From Dromiciops gliroides (Eukaryota; Chordata; Mammalia; Microbiotheria; Microbiotheriidae), in assembly GCF_019393635.1 (NCBI RefSeq), contig NC_057861.1:168913577-168977576 (forward strand): a stretch of 64,000 bases of DNA, given 5' to 3'. The notes under the pieces are model-generated. The model did not search any database. It was not told the origin of the DNA and worked only from the letters and a program-made list of their open reading frames with translations. Position 1 is the stretch's first letter, and each line of letters begins with the position of its first letter. Below are positions 1-11,289 of this stretch, piece after piece. The position numbers were made by a program, and so were the translations under genes.

Positions 1-420
1 ATGAAAATGATATACAAAATAAATATAAACTAATTTGGGCATGGGCATTAACAACTGGAATCAAGAACAACAACTAAAGTATGGAATGTAGAGTGCATTG
101 TAATGTATAATTATCTTGGGAGGAAGATGGAGCAAGATTTTGTGTCAAATGGGAATTTGTATGTTACAATTGAGGCAATCAGAAATTCATTCATTAGAAC
201 TTTTTGATCAGGGAGTATCTGATCAGACCTATGCTTTCTAAATATCACTTTGGCAGCTTTGTAGAGGATGGACTGGAGATGGGGAGAGACTGGAGGAAGG
301 CTGATCAATTAGAAAGCTAATTAGAATAGTTCAAGTGAAATGTGATGAGGGGCTATAACAAAGTTGGTTGTATGTGAGGAGAGAGAAGGGAAAGGGTATA
401 AGAGATAAGAGGTAGGATTG
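1..420 (+). repeat. R1 ancient GA-rich dispersed repeat, middle part
   Basis: Contains the R1 phrases CACTTTGGCAGCT.TGTAGAGGATGGA and GAAATGTGATGAGG, which recur in the same order near 2.5 kb. R1 is my label for a long non-coding repeat seen about eight times in this window and familiar from mammalian genomes generally. I cannot assign it to a named LINE or LTR family by eye. The short 65-codon minus-strand ORF here has no features and is not called. Confidence 0.55.
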
Positions 421-423
421 ACA

Positions 424-1050
424 AGATTGATCAATCAATAAAATATTTATTAAACATTTGTTATGTAACAGGGAATGTACTAAACTCTAGGGATACAAAA
501 AGAGGCAAAGAACAGTTCCTGCCTTCAAGGAGCTTACAATGTAATGGGGGAGACTGCATGCAAACAAACCTATATGAAGCAAATATATACAAAGCAATAC
601 AAGATACAAAGGAAATAATTAAACAGAAGGAAGACACTGGAATTAAGTGGGTTGGGGAAGGCTTCTTGTAGACAGTAAGGTTTTAGTTGAGACTTAAAGG
701 AAGCCAGGGAGGTCAATAGAGTGGAGGATGGAGAGCATTCCAGGCATAGGGGGACGGCCAGAGAACTGGATGGGTATTGGGGGGGGGTGAGAGGAAAAAT
801 TGAGGATAACTCCTAATTTGTGAATCTATGTGATCAGAAGAAAAAGTATTGCTTCAACAGAAATGGGGAAGTTGGAAAGATGAATGGGTTTGGGGGGAGG
901 ATGATAATTAATTCTGTTTTAGACACATTGAGATAGCTATGGTACATCTAGTTGGAGATGTACAGCAGGCAGTTGGAGATGGGGCACTAGGTTCAGGAGG
1001 CATGTAAGGGCTGGTATACAGATTTGGAAGTAATCTGTAAAGAATTGAAA
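424..1050 (+). repeat. R1 copy, internally deleted
   Basis: Starts with the R1 head (ATTTATTAAACATTTGTTATGT, then GGGATACAAA and CCTGCCTTCAAGGAGCTTACA). It passes through CATTCCAGGCAT and then jumps to the R1 distal part (TCTGTTTTAGACACATTGAG, GGCAGTTGGAGATG). The middle part seen at 2290-2800 is missing, so this copy carries an internal deletion or is two fragments. Confidence 0.55.
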
Positions 1051-1059
1051 ATTGGAGGT

Positions 1060-1230
1060 TCCTTTCAGCTCTGAGATATATCTCTATGGAATCCTAGGTA
1101 ACAGAGGCAACATGGTATCATGGAGTGAGGGCTAACTTTGGAATCAGGAAGACCTGGGCTCAAGTTTTGCCTCTGGCTTATGTTGTCTGTGTGACCTGGG
1201 CATGTCACATAACCTCTCAGTGGCAAGAGT
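1060..1230 (+). repeat. MIR-type SINE relic
   Basis: The string GGAATCAGGAAGACCTGGGCTCAAG followed by TGTGTGACCTGGGCATGTCAC is the tRNA/CORE body of an old MIR-like SINE. The two small ORFs overlapping it on opposite strands are by-products of this repeat. The rest of 1230-1850 is AT-rich and holds nothing I recognise. Confidence 0.6.
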
Positions 1231-1854
1231 CTAAGATCATAATTTACAGATACGTTATTGATTTTCATTGGTGGAGGAGGGAATATCCATACTGGGAGTT
1301 TCCTACACAGATCTGAACTACATTCCTCCCTCTTCACCCTCCCCCCCCCACAATAAATCCAAAATGAAGGTAAATTAAATAAAATTTTGCATCAAAGGTT
1401 GGCTGTCATCTTTGATTGACAATTTCACAGATAATGATTTTGGATAATTAGTTCTAACTAAACCAAATAAAAAATAATTCTATTTAAAATTGTTTCCCTA
1501 CTCATATGTGGACTTTTTTTTGCCTTTGACTTAGACCAAGAATATTCAATTAATTTTGAATTCTCTCAATGGCCATTTGTCAAATTGTGCTTTGTTCAGC
1601 TACAAAACTATAAAAGATTGGATTTAGAGAATGCTCTACTTGGATCCTTTCCTGTGGATTCACAGATTACCTTCTCAAGTAATCATTAAACTCTGTAGCT
1701 GGCTATTTGAGCAAAACACTTGCTCCTAAAGATGGGGATAGTGATTGTACCAGTGATTTCATTGGTACTAGAAACTCCCTGGTGAATAAACTCCTTCTAC
1801 CACTCTAGGTCATCTCCTTCTCTGTAACTTACAGTGTTAGAGAACTCTAACACT

Positions 1855-1975
1855 AGACCATTGAGAGGATAAATCACTTGTTCATGGTCACACAACTAGT
1901 ACAGATTCCAGGTTTTTCTGATTCCTGAGCTAGCTTTTTATCCTTTCTTCCATCTACCTCTCTAAATTTTCCTAG
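1855..1975 (-). repeat. MIR relic
   Basis: Minus-orientation MIR core: GGTCACACAACTAGTACAGATTCCAGGTTTTTCTGATTCC. Strongly diverged and incomplete. Confidence 0.5.
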
Positions 1976-2134
1976 ATAGGCTGGGATAATCCTAAGTGAT
2001 CATAGATCTCTAAACTTGGTCAGATTTCTTCAGAGCTCAGACAGAGCTTTATAGTTATAGACCATGCTCCAGAGCAAAACAGAAGACTCTCATCATATGT
2101 CTTTATCCAAAGGAAACTATTTATGGAATAAAAA

Positions 2135-2235
2135 ATATAGACTGTTAGAGCTGGAAGGGACCTTAGAGATAATCTAATTCTGAACTATACTTTTATAGGT
2201 ATTTGGGTATAAACTGAGATTGAGGAGTTTATACA
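2135..2235 (-). repeat. MIR/THER-type relic
   Basis: TTAGAGCTGGAAGGGACCTTAGAGATAATCTAATTC is a typical minus-orientation MIR/THER head segment. The remainder has decayed. Confidence 0.5.
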
Positions 2236-2289
2236 TTATCACATCTTTTGCCCTGTGATTTTGGACTCTAGTCAAGTACTCCTCTGATG

Positions 2290-2626
2290 GTTCATTCTTT
2301 GAGTCCTTGAAGGCTTATGCCAATGCTGGACAAGCTTTGCTAGGTCCTTTAAAGCTGGACAGGCCACCAGTACAGGCCCAGTGATGGAGACAGAATGTTG
2401 TGTGCTGGGAACAACAATTAGTCCAGGTTGGCTGGAATGTAGAGTGGATGTTAATATGTTTTCAGCCAGGAGATAAGGTGGAACCAAATTGTATGGGGCT
2501 TTAAATGTCAAATAGAGACATTTGTGTGTTACATTTAAGGCAATAGGGAGTCACTAGAGCTTCTTGAGCAGCAGTTTCTGGAAGCTGTGTGGAGAATGGA
2601 TTAAAGGGAGAGAGACAGACAGACAC

Positions 2627-2657
<31 letters not shown>

Positions 2658-2800
2658 GAGACAGAGAGAGAAGAAGCAAGAAGATCATTTAGAAAGCTAT
2701 TGCAATAGTTCAGGTGAGAGGTGATGAGGATCTGAACTGGAATGGTTGTAGTGAAAGGAAAACAGAAGGACCAGTATGCGTATTACGTTATAACTAGCCT
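2290..2800 (+). repeat. R1 copy with internal GA/GACA microsatellite
   Basis: Shows GGGGCTTTAAATGTCAAA, GGCAATAGGGAGTCACTAGAG, GCTGTGTGGAGAATGGATTAAAG and AGGTGAGAGGTGATGAGGA in R1 order. It is expanded at 2608-2672 by GAGACAGACAG/GAGAGA simple repeat. The same block at 1-420 lacks the microsatellite, so the expansion is private to this copy. Confidence 0.6.
2608..2672. repeat. (GA)n/(GACA)n simple repeat
   Basis: Mixed GAGA and GACA units inside an R1 copy. Confidence 0.9.
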
Positions 2801-3892
2801 AGCTGAGTTTGGAAAGGCTTATCACCTTATTGGTCATAAGGTAAGGATGTGTTTGGTTTTTTTTTTTTTTTGGCATAAGATCTCTTGAAGAACTTTTACT
2901 ACATTATAGAAGGGTTGATTATACATGTTGGGAGGAGCAAACACAGCAACAGAATCAAAGATGCCTGAAAAATTGAAGTATCTGGAACCAAATCAAACCA
3001 GAAGTTATTTTGTGGGGTCACTTGTCTGGTATTCTCACAAAAGCAACTTCAGAAAAATTATTACTTAACATCTGACACAGATGTATGAGTAACTTTTCTC
3101 TCCTTGCACTCACTGCCCTGTATGTCATAACTCAAGTAATTTAAGATCCGACAGTAAAATCAACATTGTGATGTTTTGGTCAATACTTTCAAATCAATGC
3201 TTTGAAAAAATGATGTTTGGTAGAACCAGCAAAAAAAATCCATCTGTACCTTGAAAAGTCAATCTCACATTCACTAGTGCATAGTATGTTTCTACCTAGA
3301 GGTAGAAAGTAGGTGTAAGGTGAAGAACAATGGGTAGCTCAACTAATTCTGCCATCCATTGCACTTCTCTTCACTTGGTTACAAAATATTCATCTTGCAT
3401 ACTCTCCCTGTCCCAATTACTTTCAGCAGTGAACAGGTACAAAATCAGGAGTTGATTCTTGTTCAGTACATTGACAATACATTGTTCTTTGAGCATTTGA
3501 AGTTTACTTTGTTTTTCTTTTTTTTTAATTCAATATTGCATAGTTAACCATTGTGAGTAGTAAGATAATACCTTTTTTGGTCATCTTTCTCAGCTCCTAA
3601 GGAAGTTTAAAATAAGTTACGTCCAAAATTTCAAAGCTATTTATAGCACCAGAGGTGATTTCTCCACCTCCACCCACAACCAACTCATACAGTAGGGCTT
3701 TAATACAAAACTATATCAGGTTCAATGTACCCTGTGGTTCCACGGCTACTAGAAATCATGATTCATGAACTCTGTTGATGTATTTATATTTACTAGTAAA
3801 CTAAAGGATACATAATTCAAATACATTTAATAAAATAACATATTAAGAAAATTAGTAAAAAACCCAAAACATTTCCCCCGTAGGTCTAGGGC
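2801..3892. other. Unassigned AT-rich DNA
   Basis: A T-run lies at about 2851-2870 and another near 3510-3527. No gene, conserved motif or recognisable transposon was seen. The short ORF at 3359-3547 ends in a T-homopolymer and is not supported. Confidence 0.5.
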
Positions 3893-3960
3893 ACACTTTA
3901 AAACACACATACACACAGACATGCACACACACAGACATACACACATGCACACACCCCATG
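3893..3960. repeat. Imperfect (CA)n microsatellite
   Basis: Interrupted CACACA/GACATAC units. The flanking minus-strand ORF (3827-4141) owes its Cys/Val-rich stretch to this repeat. The stretch 3961-5565 beyond it is unassigned unique DNA. Confidence 0.85.
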
Positions 3961-5573
3961 AGTGGAAAGAGTGTATATGTGTCAGGAAGATGTGTAGAAG
4001 GTCACAGAGAACAGATATAGCCTGGGTGTGTATGGAGGGCAGACTTGTAGGAAGTATATGTGGCCAAGAAGAACATATACACAGAGGAGCCATAGCAGAC
4101 ACATGAAGGGGCATCTCTGCCATTTTGTGCTTCAGAGCCATTGATACTTTCTAGGAATGTCATGACTTTCCTTCCTCAGGACTGATTCCCTCCCTCTATC
4201 ATGTGGGTTCTGGTCTCATTTCAAGGCATAGTCTTTGCCAGATACGTAGGCTCTGCTTACTGTTGCTCTCTGCTGTCCTGGTCACCAACAGCGATGGCTT
4301 TACTGCTCACAAGGTTGCTGTATTTCTTCCTGCTTCTAGATTCTGGCTTGAGCTGCAGTCCCCAGATGAGGTGCTACTTCTACAACTCTTAGAAAACCAG
4401 ACCTAACACTTGTCTCCGACAATGAAAATCTGTTTTTCTGAGCCTTGGATGGAATGAGTAGCTCCTCTCTAGAAAGAGATTTTTTAACCGAGGAAACAAG
4501 TTTTTTGGAGCATAGAGACTCCCCAGCTAACTAACTCGCCAGCATGTCTATTTCCTATCCATTCATTCATTCACTTACTAATTTATCTATTTACTTGCTA
4601 ATTTCTTTAAACTTCCAATTTCTGGTCACTAAGGGCATCATCTTTGTCAGAGGCCTTACTCTTACTTAGGGCTGAAATTTCTTAGTGGCTCCCTGCTTAG
4701 TGTACTCATGTGGCCCTTATATCTCAAACCCATTTCAGGCAGAAACGGCCAACCCCCCACACCCAGAACTGTGTGGGTCTGACTCCTCATAGTTTTTTTT
4801 TTTAAAGATATCCAGTCTGCTATGCAAATGAATCTGAGTATCCCCAAAGCTAAGCTAAGAGGGCTGTACCACTGCCTTCCTCCTACCTATTCACATTTTT
4901 GTCATATATATGTATATACACACACAGATATGAAGATCTTGAATATTTTCCAGTCTTTGCACTTTGCTGCCCCTTGATGCTTTTCCCCTGCCACTTAAAA
5001 TTTTTTTTTTTCACATTGCAGCACTTTAGAAAACATTTTTAGAGGAGGAAAATTCATTGGGTCTGATGGTTTTCCTTATACACTTAAATCTAAATTGTTA
5101 CCCATTCTCATACTCAGAAACTTCATAACTTTATTCTATCTCAGGCTTTATAACTTTTTCTGAGGATCATATTCACCAGGTCTTAGATTTAGAAGTGTTG
5201 TGATGGCCTATGGCCAAAAGCAATAAAATTTTGATCTGTCCAGACCAAGCTGCCTGCTTCATGGAAAGAGAGGGAGTTTTTAAGACAGTTTATGAGCACA
5301 CTGTATTCTGAAGCAGAAAGAAGGAATTAGGGATTATTGAGTAACTAGTATCCTGCCTTGTGTCAAATAGCTGCTTACTAAATATATTGTGATAACTATG
5401 CTGCCTCCTTGTGAAACAGAATTTGTACTCATATTATACATATGAAACTTAGGTGATTTTTGATCTTGAAGTTACATAAAGTTTTTATAAAACAGGCTAC
5501 CAGCTCAAGTGCTCCATCTTTCAGGATATCTTTCAGGATACGTTAGCTGATTCCAAATATTTTTGTGATATCA

Positions 5574-5742
5574 TCTGTCTATCTATCTACTTATCTATCT
5601 ATCTATTATTTATCTACCTATTTATCTATCTATACATACATGCATATTTATATGTATATACATACAATCTATCTATTATTTATCTACCTATTTATCTATC
5701 TATACATACATACATGCATATTTATATGCATATACATACAAG
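5574..5742. repeat. (TATC)n/(TACA)n block with 70-bp tandem duplication
   Basis: A TATC microsatellite whose composite unit (TATC run, ATTATTTATC, TACATACATGCATATTTATATG) occurs twice, at 5597-5666 and 5667-5741. The second unit has one extra TACA. The Tyr/Ile-rich ORF across it is an artefact. Confidence 0.9.
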
Positions 5743-5784
5743 GATAGCTGTTGTATTTAATTTTCTATGAATATGTAGCATCTC

Positions 5785-5905
5785 TTCAGTTAGTACAATG
5801 TGAACTCCTGTAAGGGAGGATTGCCTCTTTTCTATGAGGCAGTCACAGTGCCTGGCATATAGTTGTGCTTAATATATTCTTATTGATTGCTTGATGTATT
5901 TAAGG
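5785..5905 (+). repeat. L2-type 3' end
   Basis: GAACTCCTGTAAGGGAGGA, ACAGTGCCTGGCATATAGT, GTGCTTAATATATTC and TTGATTGCTTGATG follow the order of mammalian L2 3' ends (gene-desert relic, not a gene). Confidence 0.6.
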
Positions 5906-6162
5906 TACCATACAAGGTCCCTTAGTGAGGCAGTATCAGGTATTGGGTCTGGAATCTAAAGTTAAAGAACCTAGTCAGAGGTGTGCTGGAGGAAGCTCGT
6001 ACCAGCTTTCAAGAGCTCCTTATTAAATTTTCAATGTGATTCATTGACAAATGCTACAGCTCATCACTTGATTTATTGTTGATTGTCTAAACTTAAGAAA
6101 GTGATAAAGGAAATGCTAATAATGCATATTAAATTTAGTAGTTTGTCATTTGAATTTTTTTT

Positions 6163-7019
6163 AAAAAAGAGCTAGTTATTTATTTATTTTTATTATTTAA
6201 AAATAATAAACATTTTTATTTATAGTTTTGGGCTCCAATTTTTATCCCTCTTTCCCTCCCTCCCCTACCCCCTTCCTGAGGCAGCAAACATTCAGATATG
6301 GATTATACATGTATGATTATGTAAAACGTTACCATATTTGTTATTTTGTACAAGAAAACCTGATTAAAAGAAAAAAAATGAAAGAAAGTGAAAAATAGCA
6401 TGCTTCACTCTGTTCTATCAATATCAGTTCTTTCTTTGGAGTTGGATAGTATGTTTTATCAATAGTCCTTTGGAATTTTCTTGGATCCTTGTATTGTTGA
6501 GAATACTCAAGTCATTCACAGTTCTTCTTCAAACAATATTTATTGTCTCTGTGTACAATGTTCTTTTGGTTCTGCTCACTTCACAATACATCATTTCATA
6601 CATATCTTTCCAGGCCTTTCTGAAGTCATCCTGCTTGTCATTTCTTATAGCACAATAAAATTTCATCACCATCTTATACCACAGTTTGTTTAGCCATTCC
6701 CCAATTGATGGGCATTCCTTTGATTTCCAATTCTTAGATACCACAAAAGGAGCTGCTATAAATATTTTTGTACAAATAGGTCTTTTTCTCTTTTGGGGGA
6801 TGTCTTTGGGATATAAACCTAGCAGTGGTATTGCTGGATCAAAAGGCATGCACAGTTCTATAGCCCTTTGGGCATAGTTCCAAATTGCTCTCCAGAATGG
6901 TTGGATCTTTTCACAACTTCACCAACAGTGGATTAGTACCCCAGCTTTCCCACATTCCCTCCAACATCCAATATCTTCTATTTTTGTTATATTTGCCACA
7001 AAAAAGAGCTAGTTATTTA
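6163..7019 (-). mobile_element. 5'-truncated L1 insertion with perfect 20-bp TSD
   Basis: A minus-strand L1 tail. Its 3'UTR lies at the left (about 6183-6520). The end of ORF2 lies at about 6529-6990 with translated phrases typical of the L1 ORF2 C terminus (PFDPAIPLLGLYPKD, FIAAPF, CAIRNDKQ). The insertion is bounded by identical 20-bp duplications at 6163-6182 and 7000-7019 (AAAAAAGAGCTAGTTATTTA). It is a dead-on-arrival 5' truncation with no endonuclease or reverse-transcriptase domain. The perfect TSD suggests a fairly recent event compared with the MIR and L2 relics around it. Some frame breaks are present. Confidence 0.9.
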
Positions 7020-7044
7020 AACATTAACCAGTACTCACTTGTCT

Positions 7045-7200
7045 AGGATCAAATCCTGACTCTACTACTTGCCATCTTTGGAAAGGTCCTATGAGCCCAA
7101 GTTCCTATAAAATAATCAGTAAAAAAGAATCTGCAAAATAATTTGATTGCATTGGATACTCCCTAAGATCTCTTCTGACTCTAAATCCTAGGATTGTAGA
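7045..7200 (+). repeat. MIR relic
   Basis: AAATCCTGACTCTACTACTTGCC and CCTAAGATCTCTTCTGACTCTAAATCC resemble the centre and tail of a plus-strand MIR-like SINE. Confidence 0.45.
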
Positions 7201-7305
7201 GTTCCAGAATTATAATGGATGAAATGTTTCTTTAAAACTTTTTTAAAAACTTGGATTTCACTGATTTTCATAGAATGTAACTTTCTTTTAAAAATATTAT
7301 TAATA

Positions 7306-7449
7306 GGGGAACTAGGTAGCACAGTGGATAAAGCACCGGCCCTAGATTCAGGAGGACTTGAGTTCAAATTCAGCCTCAGACACTTAATGCTTACTAGCTG
7401 TGTGACCTTGGGCAAGTCATTTAAGCCTCATTGCCCTGCCAAAAAAAAA
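7306..7449 (+). repeat. Marsupial tRNA-type SINE (short, A-tailed)
   Basis: Full-length plus-strand copy from GGGGAACTAGGTAGCACAGTGGAT to CATTGCCCTGCC plus an A-tail. The body holds AGTTCAAATTC, a box-B-like segment expected of tRNA-derived pol III SINEs, and TAGCTGTGTGACCTTGGGCAAGTCA. It resembles the wallaby WSINE1/CORE-SINE group. Confidence 0.85.
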
Positions 7450-8868
7450 TTAGTAAGAGACAATTCATGAAAACATTAGAAAATACTCAGTTATCCATTG
7501 GAACAATATTTTATATTTCTGGAATTAGTCATATGAAAGCCTCCTTGAAGTTTTGTGTTACCTCTTTGCTGCTTCTTTTTTGTTTTTGAATTTTAAAATT
7601 TGCATAGTACCCCTGGGTGAGAAGGATTTCCTTATTTCAGAGGGCATTTATGGTGATGATCATTTACAATGATCACTGATTTGAGAAATGTTCTAAGTCC
7701 TAATGGATGCTGAGACTGAAGATGGAATGATTACAGCATCACGGGGCTGGGAGTATTGATGTTTGCTCTGCTAATTGTACTTAATTTACTGTGAAGTTTT
7801 TTTTTTTTCCCCAATAACTCCTGTTGCTCTGAGTATGCAGTGCTACTGGGCAAAGATATTCCAGTGGGAGAATTCATCAGCTAAATAACACATGAGAATC
7901 ATTATGGAAATCATCCAATAATCATTTTTAGGTAATTTACTAGAGTGATTTTTACCAGCATCAGCTCTGAATTTTCTCTTTTTCTCCCCCTCACATAACT
8001 TGAATTTGTGTACAAAATACTGACCAGAATGTAAAACCTTTAATAGCTGGGGTGTCCCTCCAGATTTCTTGGATCCTAGACTGGGTCACCATTCATAAAA
8101 AAGAAATCTAGATTTTCTCTTCTAAGATTCAAATAGTTTTCTCTTCAGAGTTGGAAGGAGGGAAAAGATAAACCCAGAGTAAGGCAGTTGTCAGAAGCCC
8201 TCAGTGATTACGTGGCATGGTTTCACACCTCCATGCTCTCAAGCTCAATGTCTCACCAAATAGGTCCTCGTTGCTACTCCTGGATGCTCTCTTTTTCACT
8301 GGGGAGATCAATGGAAGCTCAGAACTGTGGCAAACTGCTACCCCCCCAACCCCCACCTCCAGGGTTTTGTTATCGTGTTCCCTGAATGTTGGAATTTCTC
8401 TTTGGGGATCAACACTAGAACTAGGCTGCCTCAGTCTTCCCTGCTGGGGCTAGAAGCTAGAGTTGCTTTAATTCTCAATTAAGGGACAACTCATCAAAGC
8501 ATTAGAAAGAGATTTACCTAAATAGAGTATATACCCAGATCTCCAGGGATCTGTACCCAAAGCCCCAAAATATACCCTCAAATTGTGCAGAGATTCACAT
8601 ACAGACTCATTCCCCTTCTTAAACACCCTCATACTCTCTCAGCTCTGATCCCATCAAAAAACCAATCACTCTTTCTAACTCTGTTTACTGGCACACAAAC
8701 CAGAAGGGGATAATTAATAGTGACAGACAGTTACATGAACAGTGTTATATTCCCTGTATAGTTACCTGACATTCTAATTTTCTCTCCTCCCCACCCTCAG
8801 TTTTGAACCTTGACATATAATGAACCCAGAATCATGTCTTAGTGAACAGATACCTTTCGAGGAAACCA
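7450..8868. other. Unassigned unique DNA
   Basis: No repeat or gene recognised. A T-run occurs near 7798-7810. The ORFs at 8188-8453 lack any signature and overlap each other in different frames. Confidence 0.45.
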
Positions 8869-8869
8869 A

Positions 8870-9420
8870 TGATGACTTAGAAACAATATATTGTAGTGAA
8901 AAGTTCTTGTACTAAGAACTAAAATCCTTGGGTGGGGGTGGGGGCATGAATCTGGACTCTTACATTCACTAGCTCTATGACTGAGAACAAACTGCTTAAC
9001 TTCTCTAAGGCCTGGCTTCCTTAGGCTTCCTTATCTATAACTTCAGATCATAATAATTTCACTGCTTCCTTAACAAAGTTTTGTGAGAAAGCAGTAGGTA
9101 TTAATATTATGCTTTGCTCTATAGCTAGTGCTACATTTTCCTAAATGGAAAAGATGATGGTTATGCTCAGGTATTGCTTTGCTATAAAATTACCTTCAAA
9201 AAAGGTAAAATATGACTTCTGATCACTCATGAATCCAAATAAAGCCCATTTTAAATGCATAAAGATATTAGAGAAGGCTCTGTTTCCTGAGAATATGTTG
9301 TGACTTTGGGAAAGTGACTTGTTTACCCTGGGCTGCAGTTTCCTTTAAAAAATGAGGGGGTTGGATTAGATGAGCTATATGCTGCTTTCAGTCCTAGGTC
9401 TTAGATCCTCTTATGACCTT
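8870..9420 (+). repeat. Two tandem MIR-like relics
   Basis: First copy at about 8870-9075 (GAATCTGGACTCTTACATTCACTAGCTC, GCTTAACTTCTCTAAGGCC). Second at about 9255-9415 (GTGACTTTGGGAAAGTGACTTG, CAGTTTCCTTTAAAAAATGAGG.GGTTGGATTAGATGA). Both are plus orientation and strongly diverged. Confidence 0.5.
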
Positions 9421-9529
9421 AATATTTCACTTAAATTCCAGGAAGAAAATCTTAGCCAGATGAAAGAGATAGTAGATTAAGAAGTTTCAGGTTAAAATGG
9501 ATGAGCCCAAACTTGTGGCATTGCAATTT

Positions 9530-9671
9530 GGGGGGGGATGGGGCACTGGGGGTTAAGTGACTTGCCCAGGGTCACACAGCTAGTGTCAGGTGTCTGAGGC
9601 TGGATTTGAACTCAGGTCCTCCTGAATCCAGGGCCAGGAACTTTATTCACTGTGCCACCTAGCTGCTCCCC
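9530..9671 (-). repeat. Marsupial tRNA-type SINE with 13-bp TSD
   Basis: Minus-orientation SINE flanked by perfect duplications of GGCATTGCAATTT at 9517-9529 and 9672-9684. Recently mobile by the look of the TSD. Confidence 0.9.
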
Positions 9672-9779
9672 GGCATTGCAATTTTAATACTAGTTCTGTT
9701 TGCCATTAATCTAGAATACGGGTTTGGGCAAATTTCGAGTCCTTTTTATTATCAATTCATAAGATATTGATAATGTTAT

Positions 9780-10195
9780 TTTGCATTTTTTAGTGCTTAA
9801 AGGTTTATAAAGTGCTCTGCATATATGATCTCACTTGATCCTCACAACAACCTTGAAAGGTAGATGTTATTACTACCCCATTTTATGAATGAAGAAACTG
9901 AAGCTGAGAGAAGTTGCATGGCTTACCCAGGGGTACACAGCTAGTAAGTGTCTGAGATGAGATTTGAACTCAGGAATTCCTGACTCCAAATCTGGAGCTC
10001 TTACCCACTGCACCAACTAGAGCTGAAAGTGACCTCAGAGATCCTTTAGTTGAATTTTACAAATGTAGAAGTTAAGGTTAACCTTAGGTGGGTTAAGTTT
10101 CAAGGGCCCACAGGCAGGATTTGAACAGGGGATCTGGCTCTGATTCCAGAATCAGTGTTATGTCGAGTGCTATATTCCACTGTATCAAGCTGCTA
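9780..10195 (-). repeat. Two MIR-type relics in series
   Basis: 9780-10018 holds a nearly complete minus-orientation MIR (CTCACTTGATCCTCACAACAACC, GAAGAAACTGAAGC, CACAGCTAGTAAGTGTCTGAGA). 10019-10195 holds a second, more decayed one (GCAGGATTTGAACAGGGGATCTGGC). Confidence 0.65.
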
Positions 10196-10199
10196 CCTG

Positions 10200-11250
10200 G
10201 AATGTAATTCTTTTTAGTTCTCTCTTATTTTCCCAGTCAGTTGCTCCCATAACAGCAGGAATACTATGGCAGAAGAGTGCCTAGAGAATGCATTGAGGTA
10301 GTAACATCAACCTCCGTTAGCAACAAACTGCTTCTTTTTAGTAAGGCCACAGTCACCATCAATTCATCGGGAAAAACCAACGGCCCACAGCAATGGCTGC
10401 ATTCTTGGATTCCGCTGTGTCTCTCACATGCAGCTTGGCAAGCACAGATCACTTGCTTGCCTTTTCCCCAAAGATCAGCGTAAGGTATGGGAAACAAGAC
10501 AATTAATATAATCGGACACGGGAAAGGCATCCTGATCTGAAACCAAGGGGTCTCTGGTGCTTGCTGGAAGATTTATTGCTGTGCGTTTCAAGACAGCCAG
10601 GCTGAGCATCCCTGAGTAATTAGGATTCAGTGCATTGGCTGATGGGCATTGACCTCTCCTTTGTGAGCTCTCTAAAGTGTCTAAGCAGAGATCTTAGCCC
10701 TCCCACCACACCTTTTCAGCAATATCCTGGACGATACTTTATGACATGTTGCCATGACATAAAGCTTGCATGAACTGTATTACGCTGCTCCTAGCCCGAG
10801 GCTACTGGAAGAAATTGTAAGCTTTCGAAGTTTAAGCTAAATAATATGCTTTTAATGAGATCATGTGCATTGCAGATCAAAAGTATCACCAAAAGGTAAA
10901 AAGTTCAAAAAGCTCTTTACATGCACAGTGAGCTTGTCCAAAACAGCTTTCATGATCTTTCTGATCGAATTTCTAAAAGTGTTTTTAAGTCTCCCTTCCA
11001 AAATGTTGCACTTCAGCGAGTTTCTCCTTTGATTTTCATCACCCAAGCATAGGAAATATTAAGTACAGTAGTGTGAATTCTAAGAGTTTGAAATCCTGTG
11101 TTGCCTTACACATAAGAATCGGAAAGTACTTACTGTTGTTATCCTCACAGTCAAGGCAACAGCCCAATAACAGAGGCAGGCGTCCTATGGAAAATTGTCT
11201 CTTGATAGGCAATATGGTTACTAGATAATCAGAATTACCAGATAGCCAGA
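10200..11250. other. Repeat-free island (candidate conserved non-coding or exonic DNA)
   Basis: About 1 kb of balanced, complex sequence with no recognisable transposon, in contrast to the repeat-dense flanks. It contains homeobox-style TAATTAGG and an 88-codon minus-strand ORF described separately. Such islands in marsupial gene deserts are often conserved enhancers; that is inference from composition only. Confidence 0.4.
10264..10530 (-). CDS. Hypothetical small Cys-rich, secreted-like ORF
   Basis: An 88-codon ORF in a repeat-free island. Residues 6-16 are hydrophobic (PIILIVLFPIP), followed by YA and then DLW, which resembles a signal-peptide end near residue 18. Six cysteines cluster at residues 29, 31, 35, 44, 47 and 48 (CxCx3Cx8Cx2CC). 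I do not recognise a family. The n-region lacks a basic residue and the ATG context is ordinary. A 68-codon ORF is open on the opposite strand over the same bases, so openness alone is weak evidence. No splice or poly(A) structure could be confirmed. Chance ORF is the default view. Confidence 0.12.
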   Translation of the reverse strand: MPFPCPIILIVLFPIPYADLWGKGKQVICACQAACERHSGIQECSHCCGPLVFPDELMVTVALLKRSSLLLTEVDVTTSMHSLGTLLP

Positions 11251-11275
11251 ATGCTGGACTTGGAGTCGGAGGATC
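11235..11275 (+). repeat. MIR relic, left part (interrupted)
   Basis: CCAGAATGCTGGACTTGGAGTCGGAGGATC is the first part of a MIR-like SINE. Its continuation (TTACCTTTATACTGTTAGGCAAGTCATT, CTCTAAGATCCCTTCTAGCTCT) lies beyond the L1 tail, at 11587-11712. Confidence 0.6.
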
Positions 11276-11289
11276 AAGATTTAAATCTG

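Noticed and set aside
3827-4141. 104-codon ORF with a Cys/Val-rich segment
   Set aside because: The unusual segment is the CA repeat; no domain elsewhere.
5565-5747. 60-codon Tyr/Ile-rich ORF
   Set aside because: Translation of a TATC/TACA microsatellite.
7306-7449. tRNA gene at SINE heads
   Set aside because: The tRNA-like part is diverged, has no cloverleaf I could fold, and is repeated many times as part of SINEs.
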